From CAYNRE01 sp964399535 (lineage in GTDB: Bacteria > Planctomycetota > Planctomycetia > Pirellulales > CAYNRE01), in assembly GCA_964399535.1 (NCBI GenBank), contig CAYNRE010000005.1:558001-622000 (forward strand): 64,000 nt of DNA, given 5' to 3'. A model generated the notes under the pieces. The model made no database searches. It saw only the letters and a program-made list of their open reading frames with translations, and was not told the origin of the DNA. Position numbers and translations under genes: made by a program. Numbering within the stretch: position 1 is the first letter of the stretch; each line of letters starts with the position of its first letter. Positions 1 through 8,730 of the stretch are shown one piece after another.

Positions 1-793
1 GCCGCCGGGCCACGGTGTAAACCTGAACCAGTTTGATCTGCCCGCCGGCCGCCACGATCTCGCGGAGGCGCTGGCAGTAGGCCTCGATCTCGGCGGGGGG
101 CGGGCCCTGGCCGTCGATCCGCAGAAACAGCGACTGAATTACCAGCGGCCGAACCCGGGCCGCGGCGGTGATGTTTTCCAGCACCTGGCCGAAAGGAATC
201 GAAGTCCGCTCGACCCGGTGATAGTACGCGTCGCTCCCCGCATCGAGCTTGGCCCAGATCTCGCCCTGGTTCTGATCCAGCGTGGCCAGCCCCCGCTGCA
301 CGTTGGGTCGGTGAAACATGCTGGCGTTGGTAATCAGCACCAGTTTCACGTCGTCGAGCCCGCGGCGCCGTTTGAGCTCGGCACACTGGGCAATCAGCTC
401 GTCGAACCGGCGGTACGTCGTGGGCTCGCCGTCACCGCTCAAGGCGATATCGTTCAGCCGCCGCAGGGCCGGCGGGGTCGCCTGGAAATCGCCGCTGGCA
501 AACAGCTCGCCGCTGGTGACCAGCTCGAGGGTCCGGTCCAGTTCCGTCAGCAGCCGGGCCGGATCGACGTCGTCAACCGTGGCCGGCACCGTGCGATCGA
601 CCTGGCAGTAGATGCAATCGAAGTTGCAGATTTTGTCAGGGTTCAGATTCACCCCGATCGAGATGCCCCGGCTGCGACGGCTAAGCACCGGGTACACGTA
701 CCGGCTGGTGGCGTAGCTGCGGGCATGCTCTCGGTAAAGCGCTGCGGAAGCGCTCGCAGGCTCGCGCCGAGGGCCCGAGGCCGTCTCCTCCAT
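1..793 (-). CDS. Radical SAM protein (TYW1-like/COG0731 type), 3' end outside the window
   Basis: About 264 codons are visible from an ATG at 793; the C-terminus lies beyond the left edge. The radical SAM cluster motif CNFDCIYC (Cys56, Cys60, Cys63) is intact and is followed by SGDGEPT, the Gly-rich strand that helps bind S-adenosylmethionine. The sequence GVNLNPDKICNFDC is typical of the Fe-S oxidoreductase group COG0731. A [4Fe-4S]-dependent SAM-cleaving enzyme is therefore secure, but its substrate is not visible. The start is chosen because the following residues already lead into the conserved domain. It is the last minus-strand gene of the ilvN-ilvC side, 190 bp after a small orphan gene. 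Confidence 0.85.
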   Translation of the reverse strand, partial: MEETASGPRREPASASAALYREHARSYATSRYVYPVLSRRSRGISIGVNLNPDKICNFDCIYCQVDRTVPATVDDVDPARLLTELDRTLELVTSGELFASGDFQATPPALRRLNDIALSGDGEPTTYRRFDELIAQCAELKRRRGLDDVKLVLITNASMFHRPNVQRGLATLDQNQGEIWAKLDAGSDAYYHRVERTSIPFGQVLENITAAARVRPLVIQSLFLRIDGQGPPPAEIEAYCQRLREIVAAGGQIKLVQVYTVARR

Positions 794-984
794 CGCCACA
801 CCTAACTCGGGGCCGGTCACTTCGACGATCGATCCGCCCTAGCCGGTCCGCCACGGCACCGGGCAATCCAGCGCGGGGCCGAACTTTGAGCTCCCTAAAC
901 CGCGCCCTGCCGTTGAAGAGTTGAAGAAAGGACACACCGGCCGCGGGGTGGGTTCGCAACCGCGACCCCCAACGGGCGCGATCG

Positions 985-1263
985 CTACTTGTCGCCACGC
1001 CGCATCTTGGTGAATTCGTCGATCGAAAGGGTGCTCAGCTCTCCGTCGTAGCGGCGCAGCACCAGTACGTCGCTCCAGACGCGGTCGTCGCCGTTACGGC
1101 GATAGTGCAACCCGTGCCGGCGCCGCTCCTTGCGCACCACGACCCCGGCCGACCAGGTGGTCCATACCTTCTGACCGACCTTGATTTCGTGCTCGACCAC
1201 GACATGGTCGCCGGGAACCAGCTGGTCGTACAGCCCTCGGGTAGCCTGCTCGGTGGCGTTCAT
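985..1263 (-). CDS. Conserved-looking hypothetical protein, 92 aa
   Basis: I do not recognise this family. The protein is small, basic and strand-rich. It has a GDHVVVEHEIKVGQKVWTTW segment that reads like a small beta-barrel (KOW/SH3-like), then a charged C-terminus ending in MRRGDK. There is no signal peptide or membrane helix. A Shine-Dalgarno-like GGAGCGAGG lies just upstream of the ATG at 1263. It sits 155 bp downstream of ilvC on the same strand, so it may be read through from that operon. A nucleic-acid or ribosome-associated role is possible but is only a guess. Confidence 0.6.
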   Translation of the reverse strand: MNATEQATRGLYDQLVPGDHVVVEHEIKVGQKVWTTWSAGVVVRKERRRHGLHYRRNGDDRVWSDVLVLRRYDGELSTLSIDEFTKMRRGDK

Positions 1264-1418
1264 TGCTGCCTCGCTCCTGGCGGTGCCTGGTTACCCGAGG
1301 GGCGGCGGCAGACTGCCGCCCCCACGGGCCCAGAACACCATTCTGCCCAAACCGCTGGGCGGGGCAAGCCCGGTGGGTGCCGGGCGAGCGGTACGGCAAG
1401 CGCCGCCTGGCGGTCGCT

Positions 1419-2423
1419 TTATACTTCCTTGGAATTGATCCAAGTCATCAGACGGCGCAGCCGGCGGCCGACCTCTTCGATCGGGTGCTGCCGCTCGCGG
1501 CGGCGAATGGCCTTGAAGCGGGGCGCATTGGCCTTGTTCTCCAGGATCCATTCCCGAGCAAACTCGCCCGATTGAATCTCCTCGAGAATCCGCTTCATTT
1601 CCTGTTTGGTTTCGGGGGTAATGATGCGCGGCCCCCGCGTGTAATCGCCGAACTCGGCCGTGTTCGACACGCTGTAGCGCATGTAGTTCAGGCCACCCTG
1701 GTAAAACAGGTCGACGATCAGCTTCAGCTCGTGCATGCACTCGAAGTAGGCCATCTCGGGCTGGTAGCCGGCTTCGACCAGGGTTTCGTAGGCCGCTTTG
1801 ACCAAGGCGCTAACGCCGCCGCAGAGCACGGTCTGCTCGCCGAACAGGTCGGTTTCGGTTTCCTCGGCGAAGGTGGTGTGAATTACGCCGCCGCGAGTGC
1901 CGCCGATGCCCTTGGCGTAGGCCAGGCCTAGTTTGAAGGTTTGGTCGCTGGCCCCCTCGCCCACGGCGATTAGGCAGGGCACCCCGCCTCCCCGCTCAAA
2001 TTCGCTGCGCACCAGGTGCCCGGGGCCCTTGGGGGCCACCAAGAGCAGGTCGACCCCCGTGGGGGGCTCAACCTGGCCGAAGTGCACGTTGAATCCGTGC
2101 GAGCACATCAGCACGTTGCCCGGCTTCAGGTTGGGGCGAATCGACTGGCGGTAGATGTCTCCCTGCACTTCGTCGGGCAGGAGGATATTGATCAGGTCGG
2201 CCTTGGCCGTGGCCTCTTCCACCGACATCGGCTGAAAGCCGTGCTGAACGGCCAGGTCGTAGTTGGCGCCGCCGGGCCGCTGGCCGACGACGACCGTGCA
2301 GCCGCTGTCGCGCAGGTTTTGGGCATGAGCGTGGCCTTGCGATCCGTAACCCAGGATGGCAATGGTCTTGCCCTTGAGCAGCGAAAGGTCGGCATCCTGG
2401 TCGTAATAAATCTTGGCAGCCAT
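1419..2423 (-). CDS. ilvC: Ketol-acid reductoisomerase
   Basis: Converts acetolactate or acetohydroxybutyrate to the dihydroxy acid in branched-chain amino acid synthesis, using NADPH and Mg2+. At 334 aa it is a class I (short) enzyme. The Rossmann motif GYGSQGHAHA is near residue 26. The active-site HGFNVHF is followed by the APKGPGH loop, and the metal-binding ETDLFGEQ carries the Asp and Glu ligands. The cofactor loop VGQRPGG retains the Arg typical of NADPH preference. It lies 112 bp downstream of ilvN and is probably co-transcribed; ilvB is not in this window. Confidence 0.97.
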   Translation of the reverse strand: MAAKIYYDQDADLSLLKGKTIAILGYGSQGHAHAQNLRDSGCTVVVGQRPGGANYDLAVQHGFQPMSVEEATAKADLINILLPDEVQGDIYRQSIRPNLKPGNVLMCSHGFNVHFGQVEPPTGVDLLLVAPKGPGHLVRSEFERGGGVPCLIAVGEGASDQTFKLGLAYAKGIGGTRGGVIHTTFAEETETDLFGEQTVLCGGVSALVKAAYETLVEAGYQPEMAYFECMHELKLIVDLFYQGGLNYMRYSVSNTAEFGDYTRGPRIITPETKQEMKRILEEIQSGEFAREWILENKANAPRFKAIRRRERQHPIEEVGRRLRRLMTWINSKEV

Positions 2424-2535
2424 GAACGGTTTTCCTGGACCCTTGCGAGTAAACGTTGGTTATTCACACTCACCCGGAAACCGGGCGAGATTCGCGGCCA
2501 GCGGGGGGCAGCCAGGCCTCGGCGCGGCGGTTCGA

Positions 2536-3060
2536 TCAGGCCTTGGGCGGCGCGGTGCCATCCGGCTCCGAGCCGGCGCGCGAGCCGCTACGGACCATGG
2601 CAATTCGCCCGGTCCGCACCAGTTCGACAATGCCGATGGGCCGCATCAAATCGATGAACGCCTCGATCTTTCGCTCCTGCCCCGAGATCTCGATCATCAC
2701 TTCGGTGGTGCCGATATCGACGATCCGCCCCCGAAACACCTCGGTCAGGTCGCGTACTTCGCCGCGCTTCGAGCCCGGCGGAGCCGAGACCTTGATCAAC
2801 ATCAAATCGCGTTCGACAAACTCTTGCGAGCTGATGTCGTCGACCCGGACCACGGTCACGATCTTCTCGAGCTGCTTGCGAATCTGTTCCAGCACGCTGT
2901 CGTCGCCGACCATGACGAAGGTCATTCGCGACAGGTGCGGGTCTTCCGTTTCGCCAACCGCCAGGCTGTCGATGTTGAAACCCCGCGAGGCGAGCATTCC
3001 CGAGATGTGCGCGAGCACTCCGGGAACGTTCTGCACCAGGGCCGACACCACGTGACGCAT
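2536..3060 (-). CDS. ilvN: Acetolactate synthase small (regulatory) subunit
   Basis: Regulatory subunit of acetohydroxyacid synthase, which confers valine feedback inhibition on the catalytic IlvB. The N-terminal ACT domain is clear (HVVSALVQNVPGVLAHISGM, then SRGFNIDSLAVGETED). A second ACT-like C-terminal domain contains GRIVDIGTTEVMIEISG. I place the start at the ATG at 3060 (MRHVVSAL, 174 aa). An upstream in-frame ATG at 3093 would only add an unconserved eleven-residue leader. It precedes ilvC on the same strand, the usual ilvN-ilvC order, although ilvB is missing next to it. Confidence 0.95.
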   Translation of the reverse strand: MRHVVSALVQNVPGVLAHISGMLASRGFNIDSLAVGETEDPHLSRMTFVMVGDDSVLEQIRKQLEKIVTVVRVDDISSQEFVERDLMLIKVSAPPGSKRGEVRDLTEVFRGRIVDIGTTEVMIEISGQERKIEAFIDLMRPIGIVELVRTGRIAMVRSGSRAGSEPDGTAPPKA

Positions 3061-3417
3061 GTCCAAGCTCTCCGCAGGAAAACCGCTCATCATAGTGGCC
3101 CCCCCAAAGGGTCACAAGGGCCGCGCAAGCCGCCCGGGCCGCCAACCACGGGCCCCCCGGGGGCCTTGCCGCGCCCGGGGGATCGCGCCGCGCGGGCCAC
3201 AACCGGACACGCCGGGCTCGCTCCAGGCTCGCGCCGCAGGCTCGCTGGGCGCTTGGCTCGGAACCGGCCCCCGGAATCCGCCCGCCAGGCCGGTGGGCAA
3301 CCAGGAACCGAACCCCTGCGATCCTAGCCGCCCGCCGCGGCCCGGTTGTCGCCCGGAGAGCCGGTTGTTAGCTTCGAGGGTTTGGCCACGCCCTTTGGCG
3401 GCTCACTGAGCGGCTCG
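3061..3417. other. Divergent intergenic region between ilvN and uvrA
   Basis: About 357 bp of very GC-rich sequence separates two divergent genes and must hold both promoters. I see no convincing -35/-10 pair, LexA-like operator or leader-peptide run of branched-chain codons. Short direct repeats of AGGCTCGC occur around 3225-3245. No gene is supported here. Confidence 0.5.
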
Positions 3418-6330
3418 ATGAGTGCCCCGTCCGCCAACTCGCGCTGCGAACCCGCCTCCGATGGCTCCGCGGCGCCGTCGGATTCGGCCCCCCGGGCCAT
3501 TCGAATTCGGGGGGCCCGGGTTCACAACCTCCGCAACCTCGATCTGGATATTCCCCACGATCGGCTCGTGGTGCTCACCGGCCTGTCGGGCTCGGGCAAA
3601 AGCTCGTTGGCCTTCGACACCGTCTATGCCGAGGGGCAGCGGCAGTACATCGAGACCCTCTCGGTCTACGCCCGCCAGTTTCTGCACCAACTCGAACGGC
3701 CCGACGTCGACGAAATCGACGGGCTGCAGCCCACGCTGGCCATCGACCAGCGATCCGGCTCGGCCAATCCGCGATCGACCGTGGCCACGGTCACGGAAAT
3801 TCACGACTACCTGCGGCTGCTCTACGCCCGGCTGGGGGTACCCCACTGTTACCAGTGCGGGGCGGCCATCCGGCAGCAGTCGCCCGAGCAAATGCTCGAC
3901 GAAATTCTGCGTCTGCCCGAACGGGCCAAGGTCATGGTGTTGGCCCCCCTAGTCCGGGGGCGCAAGGGGCAGCACGCCGAAGTGTTCGAAGCGGTGCGCA
4001 AGGCGGGGTTCGTCCGGGTGCGCATCGACGGCCAGGTGTGCGAGCTCGAGGCGGTACCCGAGCTGAGCCGGCAGAAGAAGCACCACATCGAGGCCGTGGT
4101 CGACCGCCTGATCGTTCGCGAGGGAATCCGCCCCCGCCTGGCCGATTCGCTCCGTATGGCCCTCAAGCACGGCGAGGGGGTCGTGGTCATCACCTACTTG
4201 CCCCCCGCCCCGGCCGAGGGCTCGGGGGAAACTTGGCGCGACCTGGTCCTCAGCAGTCAGTTTGCCTGCCCCGATTGCCGGCTGAGCTACGAAGAGATCG
4301 AGCCGCGTACGTTCAGCTTTAACAGCCCCTATGGAGCCTGTCCGCTGTGCGAGGGACTGGGCAGCCAGGTTTCGTTCGACCCCGAGCTGGTGCTGCCCGA
4401 TTCCCAGCGATCGGTGAGCCAAGGGGCCATCGCCCCCTGGCGTGGCGGCACCGCGGCACTGGCCCGCAGGCAAAAAAAACTGCTGGCCCCCTGGCTCGAC
4501 TCGGGGGGCGATTCCGACTTGCCGCTCGAGCAGTGGAAGCCCCGCCAGCGGGAACGATTCTGGCTGGGCGACGGCGCTGGCTGGATCGGGCTGCGTAACC
4601 TGCTCCAGCAGCAGTATGCCACCGCGGTCGAGGCGGCCGACCGCGAACGGCTCGAACTCTTCCGGACCCAGGTGCCCTGTAGCGAGTGTGGCGGGAGCCG
4701 GCTCCGCCGCGAGGCGCGCACCGTGCAGTTTCAGGGCCGGCCGCTCGCCGAGCTGGTCTCGCTGACCATTGCCGAAGCGGCCGGGTTTTTCGCCGCCGTG
4801 CGCTTTTCGCCGCTCGAGCAGCCGATCGGCCAGCCCATTGTGTCGCAGATTAACTCCCGGCTGGGGTTTCTTCGCAATGTGGGCCTCGACTATCTCACGC
4901 TCGACCGCACCAGCGACACCCTCAGCGGCGGCGAGGCCCAGCGAATTCGCCTGGCCTCGAGCATCGGCTCGGGCCTGGTCAACGTGTGCTATGTGCTCGA
5001 TGAGCCCTCGATCGGGCTGCACCCGCGCGACAACGATCGGCTGATCGCTTCGCTCCTGGAGCTGCGCGACCAAGGCAACAGCGTGCTGGTGGTGGAACAC
5101 GACGAGGCCCTGATGCGGCGGGCCGACCAGTTGATCGACCTGGGCCCTGGCCCGGGCCGCTTGGGCGGCCAGATCGTGGCCCAAGGCACCCCCGCCGAAG
5201 TGGCCGGCCGCGGCGACTCGCTGACGGGCCGGTACCTGGCGGGCGAGCTCACCATCGAGGTGCCCGCCACGCGCCGGCCGGCAAACCTGAAGAAAGCCCT
5301 CGTGATCGAGGGCGTAACCACCAACAACCTGAAGAATCTCACCGTCGCCTTCCCGCTTTCGGCGCTGGTCTGCGTGACCGGTGTGAGCGGCTCGGGCAAA
5401 AGCTCGCTGGTCAACGAAACTCTGGTTCCCGCCGTGGCCCGGCAACTGGGCCAGGGGGGGCCCAAGGCGGGGCCGCACACGTCCCTCAAGGGCGCCAAGC
5501 AGCTCGACAAGCTGGTCGTTATCGACCAGAGCTCGATCGGCCGCACGCCCCGCAGCTCGCCGGCAACCTATACCGGCGTGTTCGACGAGGTACGCAAGGT
5601 ATTCGCCGCCACCCGCGAGGCCAAGCTTCGCGGCTACAAGGCAAGCCGTTTCAGCTTCAACGTGGCCGGGGGCCGCTGCGAAGCCTGCCAAGGCCAGGGC
5701 GTTCGCAAAGTGGAGATGAACTTCCTGCCCGACCTGTATGTCGCGTGCCCCGAGTGCGAAGGGCGCCGCTTCAATCGCCAAACGCTCGAAATTCACTACC
5801 GCGGCCGCTCCATCTCCGACGTGCTCGATCAAAGCATCGACGAGGCCCAGGAGCTGTTCGTCAATCATCCGGCCCTCGATCGGTTGCTCCGTTCACTGCA
5901 AAGCGTGGGACTGGGCTACCTGAGCTTGGGGCAATCGTCGCTGACCCTTTCGGGCGGCGAAGCGCAGCGAATCAAGCTGGCCACGGAGCTGGCGCGAACC
6001 GACACCGGGCGCACCCTTTACGTGCTCGATGAACCGACCACGGGGCTGCATTTTGAAGATATCCGCAAGCTGTTGGCGGTACTCATGCGGCTGGTCGAAC
6101 TGGGCAACAGCGTGGTGCTGATCGAACACCACCTCGATCTGATCAAGGCGGCCGACTGGGTCATTGACCTGGGCCCCGAGGGGGGGGCGGCCGGCGGTTA
6201 TTTGTTGGCCGAGGGCACCCCCGAGCGGTTGGCGGCCGTGTCCGACAACGCCACGGGGGCCTTCCTAAGGCCGCTGTTGGCCGCTGGCGGGCTCGGTATG
6301 CCCCCCTCGCCCACCGGCGCGGATTCTTAA
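3418..6330 (+). CDS. uvrA: Excinuclease ABC subunit A
   Basis: DNA-damage recognition ATPase of nucleotide excision repair; it loads UvrB at lesions. The protein is about 970 aa and has two ABC modules. Walker A motifs are GLSGSGKSS (about residue 55) and GVSGSGKSS (about 655). ABC signatures LSGGEAQRIRLAS (about 501) and LSGGEAQRIKLAT (about 843) are intact. Zinc modules are visible as CPDC...CPLC (about 284-308) and CEAC...CPEC (about 753-780). I prefer the ATG at 3418. A TTG at 3346 is in frame but adds 24 unconserved residues. The first 25 or so residues are Ser/Pro/Ala-rich, a short extension before the usual IRIRGARVHNLRN start. Confidence 0.97.
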   Translation: MSAPSANSRCEPASDGSAAPSDSAPRAIRIRGARVHNLRNLDLDIPHDRLVVLTGLSGSGKSSLAFDTVYAEGQRQYIETLSVYARQFLHQLERPDVDEIDGLQPTLAIDQRSGSANPRSTVATVTEIHDYLRLLYARLGVPHCYQCGAAIRQQSPEQMLDEILRLPERAKVMVLAPLVRGRKGQHAEVFEAVRKAGFVRVRIDGQVCELEAVPELSRQKKHHIEAVVDRLIVREGIRPRLADSLRMALKHGEGVVVITYLPPAPAEGSGETWRDLVLSSQFACPDCRLSYEEIEPRTFSFNSPYGACPLCEGLGSQVSFDPELVLPDSQRSVSQGAIAPWRGGTAALARRQKKLLAPWLDSGGDSDLPLEQWKPRQRERFWLGDGAGWIGLRNLLQQQYATAVEAADRERLELFRTQVPCSECGGSRLRREARTVQFQGRPLAELVSLTIAEAAGFFAAVRFSPLEQPIGQPIVSQINSRLGFLRNVGLDYLTLDRTSDTLSGGEAQRIRLASSIGSGLVNVCYVLDEPSIGLHPRDNDRLIASLLELRDQGNSVLVVEHDEALMRRADQLIDLGPGPGRLGGQIVAQGTPAEVAGRGDSLTGRYLAGELTIEVPATRRPANLKKALVIEGVTTNNLKNLTVAFPLSALVCVTGVSGSGKSSLVNETLVPAVARQLGQGGPKAGPHTSLKGAKQLDKLVVIDQSSIGRTPRSSPATYTGVFDEVRKVFAATREAKLRGYKASRFSFNVAGGRCEACQGQGVRKVEMNFLPDLYVACPECEGRRFNRQTLEIHYRGRSISDVLDQSIDEAQELFVNHPALDRLLRSLQSVGLGYLSLGQSSLTLSGGEAQRIKLATELARTDTGRTLYVLDEPTTGLHFEDIRKLLAVLMRLVELGNSVVLIEHHLDLIKAADWVIDLGPEGGAAGGYLLAEGTPERLAAVSDNATGAFLRPLLAAGGLGMPPSPTGADS

Positions 6331-6450
6331 CTCCGGACCCGCCCGGGGGTACACTGGCGGCCTAGAATGCCCGGAGTGTGCCAGGGGGGCGTTGCGGCCC
6401 CCGGGGTTCGCCTCGTGCCAGGCAAAACACCGTCGTGAAGGAGAATACGC

Positions 6451-7053
6451 ATGCGTCGCTGGAGCATCATGACCCTCGCGCTGGGGGCGATCGTGCTGGT
6501 CGCCGGAATCGCGCATCGGACTGAAGTGGTTCGGGCCGCCGAGAAAGGAGCCGCCGCCGTGTCGAACGTGTTGGGACTGACCATGGAGTCGATCGACGGC
6601 AGCCCGGTCGAACTGGCGAAGTACAAGGGCAAAGTCGTGCTGATCGTCAACGTGGCTTCAAAGTGCGGGCTGACGCCCCAGTACACCCAGCTCGAGGCCC
6701 TGCACGAGAAGTACTCCGACAAGGGGTTGGCCGTGCTCGGTTTTCCGGCCAACGAATTCGGCCGACAAGAGCCCGGCACGAACGAAGAGATCCAGGAATT
6801 CTGCTCGTCGAAGTACAACGTGAAGTTCGACATGTTCTCCAAGGTGGTGGTCAAAGGGGACGGCCAGTGCGAGCTGTACAAGATGCTGACCGCCGAAGAC
6901 ACCGAACCGGTCGGCCCGGGGCCGATTTCGTGGAATTTCGAAAAGTTCCTGGTCAATCGCGAGGGCAAAGTGGTCAAGCGATTCGCCCCGCGAACCAGGC
7001 CCGATGATCCGGAAGTGATTGCCGCGATCGAGTCGGAGCTGGCGGCGCAGTAG
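6451..7053 (+). CDS. Exported glutathione peroxidase-family thiol peroxidase
   Basis: A 200-aa member of the glutathione peroxidase family that reduces peroxides. The peroxidatic Cys72 is in NVASKCGLTPQYTQL; this is a Cys rather than selenocysteine form. The FPANEFGRQEPGTNEEI segment and the late WNFEKFLV motif complete the fold. Residues 1-30 (MRRWSIMTLALGAIVLVAGI...) form a signal peptide or anchor, so it acts outside the cytoplasm, which is uncommon for this family. Non-animal Cys-type homologues generally use thioredoxin. A GGAG ribosome-binding site precedes the ATG. A strong intrinsic terminator follows immediately. Confidence 0.93.
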   Translation: MRRWSIMTLALGAIVLVAGIAHRTEVVRAAEKGAAAVSNVLGLTMESIDGSPVELAKYKGKVVLIVNVASKCGLTPQYTQLEALHEKYSDKGLAVLGFPANEFGRQEPGTNEEIQEFCSSKYNVKFDMFSKVVVKGDGQCELYKMLTAEDTEPVGPGPISWNFEKFLVNREGKVVKRFAPRTRPDDPEVIAAIESELAAQ

Positions 7054-7077
7054 TTCGTTTCGGCGAACCAGGTTGGC

Positions 7078-7128
7078 ACGCGCTCCGGCGCGGCGGGAAT
7101 CATCCGCTCGCCGGGGCGCGTTTTTTTT
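7078..7128 (+). terminator. Rho-independent terminator after the glutathione peroxidase gene
   Basis: The left arm ACGCGC-t-CCGGCG-c-GGCGG pairs with the right arm CCGC-t-CGCCGG-g-GCGCGT around a GAATCAT loop. Eight T residues follow directly. This is a textbook intrinsic terminator, 25 bp after the stop codon. Confidence 0.9.
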
Positions 7129-7369
7129 CGCGCCGTTGGCCGCGGCAGTCCCGAACTGGGGCCTGGCCAGCCCGCCTCGCGCCGCGCTGGCGGTCGGCGC
7201 CCGGCGAGCCGGACACCGGGGGGCGATTGTCGCCCCGCGCCCAGGGTAGTAAAATTCGCCTCCGCGCCCTCCGACGGCCCGCCGCGCGAAGATACCGATT
7301 CGGCGAGCCGCCGGGGCAAGCCGTTCCGCGGCCCCGGAACCCTTTTTGGGGAACCCGTCCAGGACTTCC

Positions 7370-8665
7370 ATGACCTCCCGACGCCCCCGCAACCTGGTCG
7401 TAGCTCAAAGCGGGGGCCCCAGCCCCGTCATCAACAACACGCTACGGGGCATTGTCGAATCGGCCCGCGACTGGTCGGAAATCGGCACGGTGTACGGCGG
7501 CCGGCACGGCATCGAGGGAGTGCTGAAGGAAGAGCTGCTGGACCTTTCGGCCCAGAGCCCCGAGGAGGTGGCCCTGCTTCGCGCTACCCCCGCCGCCGGC
7601 TCGATCGGCACTTGTCGCTACAAGCTCAAGCCCAAGCAACACGAAGATTTCGAGCGGGTGATCGAGGTTTTTCGCGCGCACGACGTGGGCTACTTTCTGT
7701 ACATCGGCGGCAACGACTCGATGGACACCGCCCACAAGGTGGCCGAGTTGGCCCATGCCCGGGGGCTCAACCTGGTGGCGGTGGGCGTGCCCAAGACGAT
7801 CGACAACGACGTGGGCGACAGCGAGTTTCAGCTCATCGACCATACACCCGGTTACGGCTCGGTGGCCAAGTACTGGATGCACACGGTGCAGAACGCCAAC
7901 GAGGAGAACGCCGGGAGCAGCCCTGCCGACCCGGTGCTGGTGCTGCAGGCCATGGGGCGCAAAATCGGGTTCATACCGGCCGCGGCCCGGCTGGCCGATC
8001 CGCTGCGTGAGATGCCGCTGCAAATCTACCTGGCCGAAAACCCAGTGCCCTTGGGGCAACTGGCCGACCAGGTGAACGACGAACTGAAGCGAAGCGGCCG
8101 TTGCCTGGTGGTGATCAGCGAGGGGTTCGACGTGGGCGAGCTCGGCGAGCTGCGCGATTCCTTTGGCCACGTCTCGTACAGCTCCAGCCAAATCACGGTT
8201 GCCCAGGTGGTGGTGAACTACCTGAACCGAGTGGGGCTGGCGGCCAAGGGGGCCGCGCGGGGCAATGTACCCGGCACCGACCAACGCCACGCGATGGCCC
8301 TGGCCTCGACCGTGGACCTGGAAGAAGCCTACCGAGTGGGGCAAATGGCCGTGCTCTTGGCGGCTCGCGGCCAAGGCGGCTTGATGGCCACGCTGCTGCG
8401 TAACCCGGGCCCGCTCTACTCGGTGCGTTACGACGCGGTGCCGCTGGAGAAAGTGGCCGGCAGCGAGCGCTCGTTCCCCGCCGGCTGGATCACCGAGAGC
8501 GGCCTGGACGTAACCGACGATTTTCTGGCCTATGCCCGGCCGCTGGTGGGCGACGATATGGTATCGCTGCCGATGATCGACGGCCGTCAGCGACTGACCC
8601 GCTTCGACCCAATTTACGCCGACCAGAAACTACCCAAGTACGTCCCGCAGGCCGACCGCGCCTAG
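7370..8665 (+). CDS. pfp: 6-phosphofructokinase, probably pyrophosphate-dependent
   Basis: Phosphorylates fructose 6-phosphate in glycolysis. The 431-aa protein starts at ATG 7370 (MTSRRPRNLVVAQSGGPSPV); a TTG eight codons earlier is in frame but unlikely. YIGGNDSMDT lies at residues 111-120 and PKTIDND at 141-147. In ATP-using enzymes the positions equivalent to E. coli G104 and G124 are Gly. Here they read Asp and Lys, the pattern of PPi-dependent enzymes. The neighbouring Asp103 equivalent is Asn, which also occurs in some PPi-PFK clades. It leads a plus-strand run of carbohydrate genes (HAD phosphatase, gnd, SDR). Confidence 0.9.
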   Translation: MTSRRPRNLVVAQSGGPSPVINNTLRGIVESARDWSEIGTVYGGRHGIEGVLKEELLDLSAQSPEEVALLRATPAAGSIGTCRYKLKPKQHEDFERVIEVFRAHDVGYFLYIGGNDSMDTAHKVAELAHARGLNLVAVGVPKTIDNDVGDSEFQLIDHTPGYGSVAKYWMHTVQNANEENAGSSPADPVLVLQAMGRKIGFIPAAARLADPLREMPLQIYLAENPVPLGQLADQVNDELKRSGRCLVVISEGFDVGELGELRDSFGHVSYSSSQITVAQVVVNYLNRVGLAAKGAARGNVPGTDQRHAMALASTVDLEEAYRVGQMAVLLAARGQGGLMATLLRNPGPLYSVRYDAVPLEKVAGSERSFPAGWITESGLDVTDDFLAYARPLVGDDMVSLPMIDGRQRLTRFDPIYADQKLPKYVPQADRA

Positions 8666-8730
8666 GGCGAGCTCGCAAGGGCCCGGCGCGCGGGCTAACT
8701 GGAGTTCCGTTTTCTCGTTCGGGCCCCGAC

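Noticed and set aside
681..998. A 105-aa minus-strand frame between the radical SAM gene and the 92-aa gene
   Set aside because: It overlaps the start of the radical SAM gene in another frame, has an Arg/Pro-rich composition and no good start site.
3949..5868. A 639-codon open frame on the minus strand opposite uvrA
   Set aside because: It lies antisense to a clear, motif-complete uvrA and reads as the low-information His/Gly/Gln/Val text produced by GC-rich codon third positions. No domain or ribosome-binding site.
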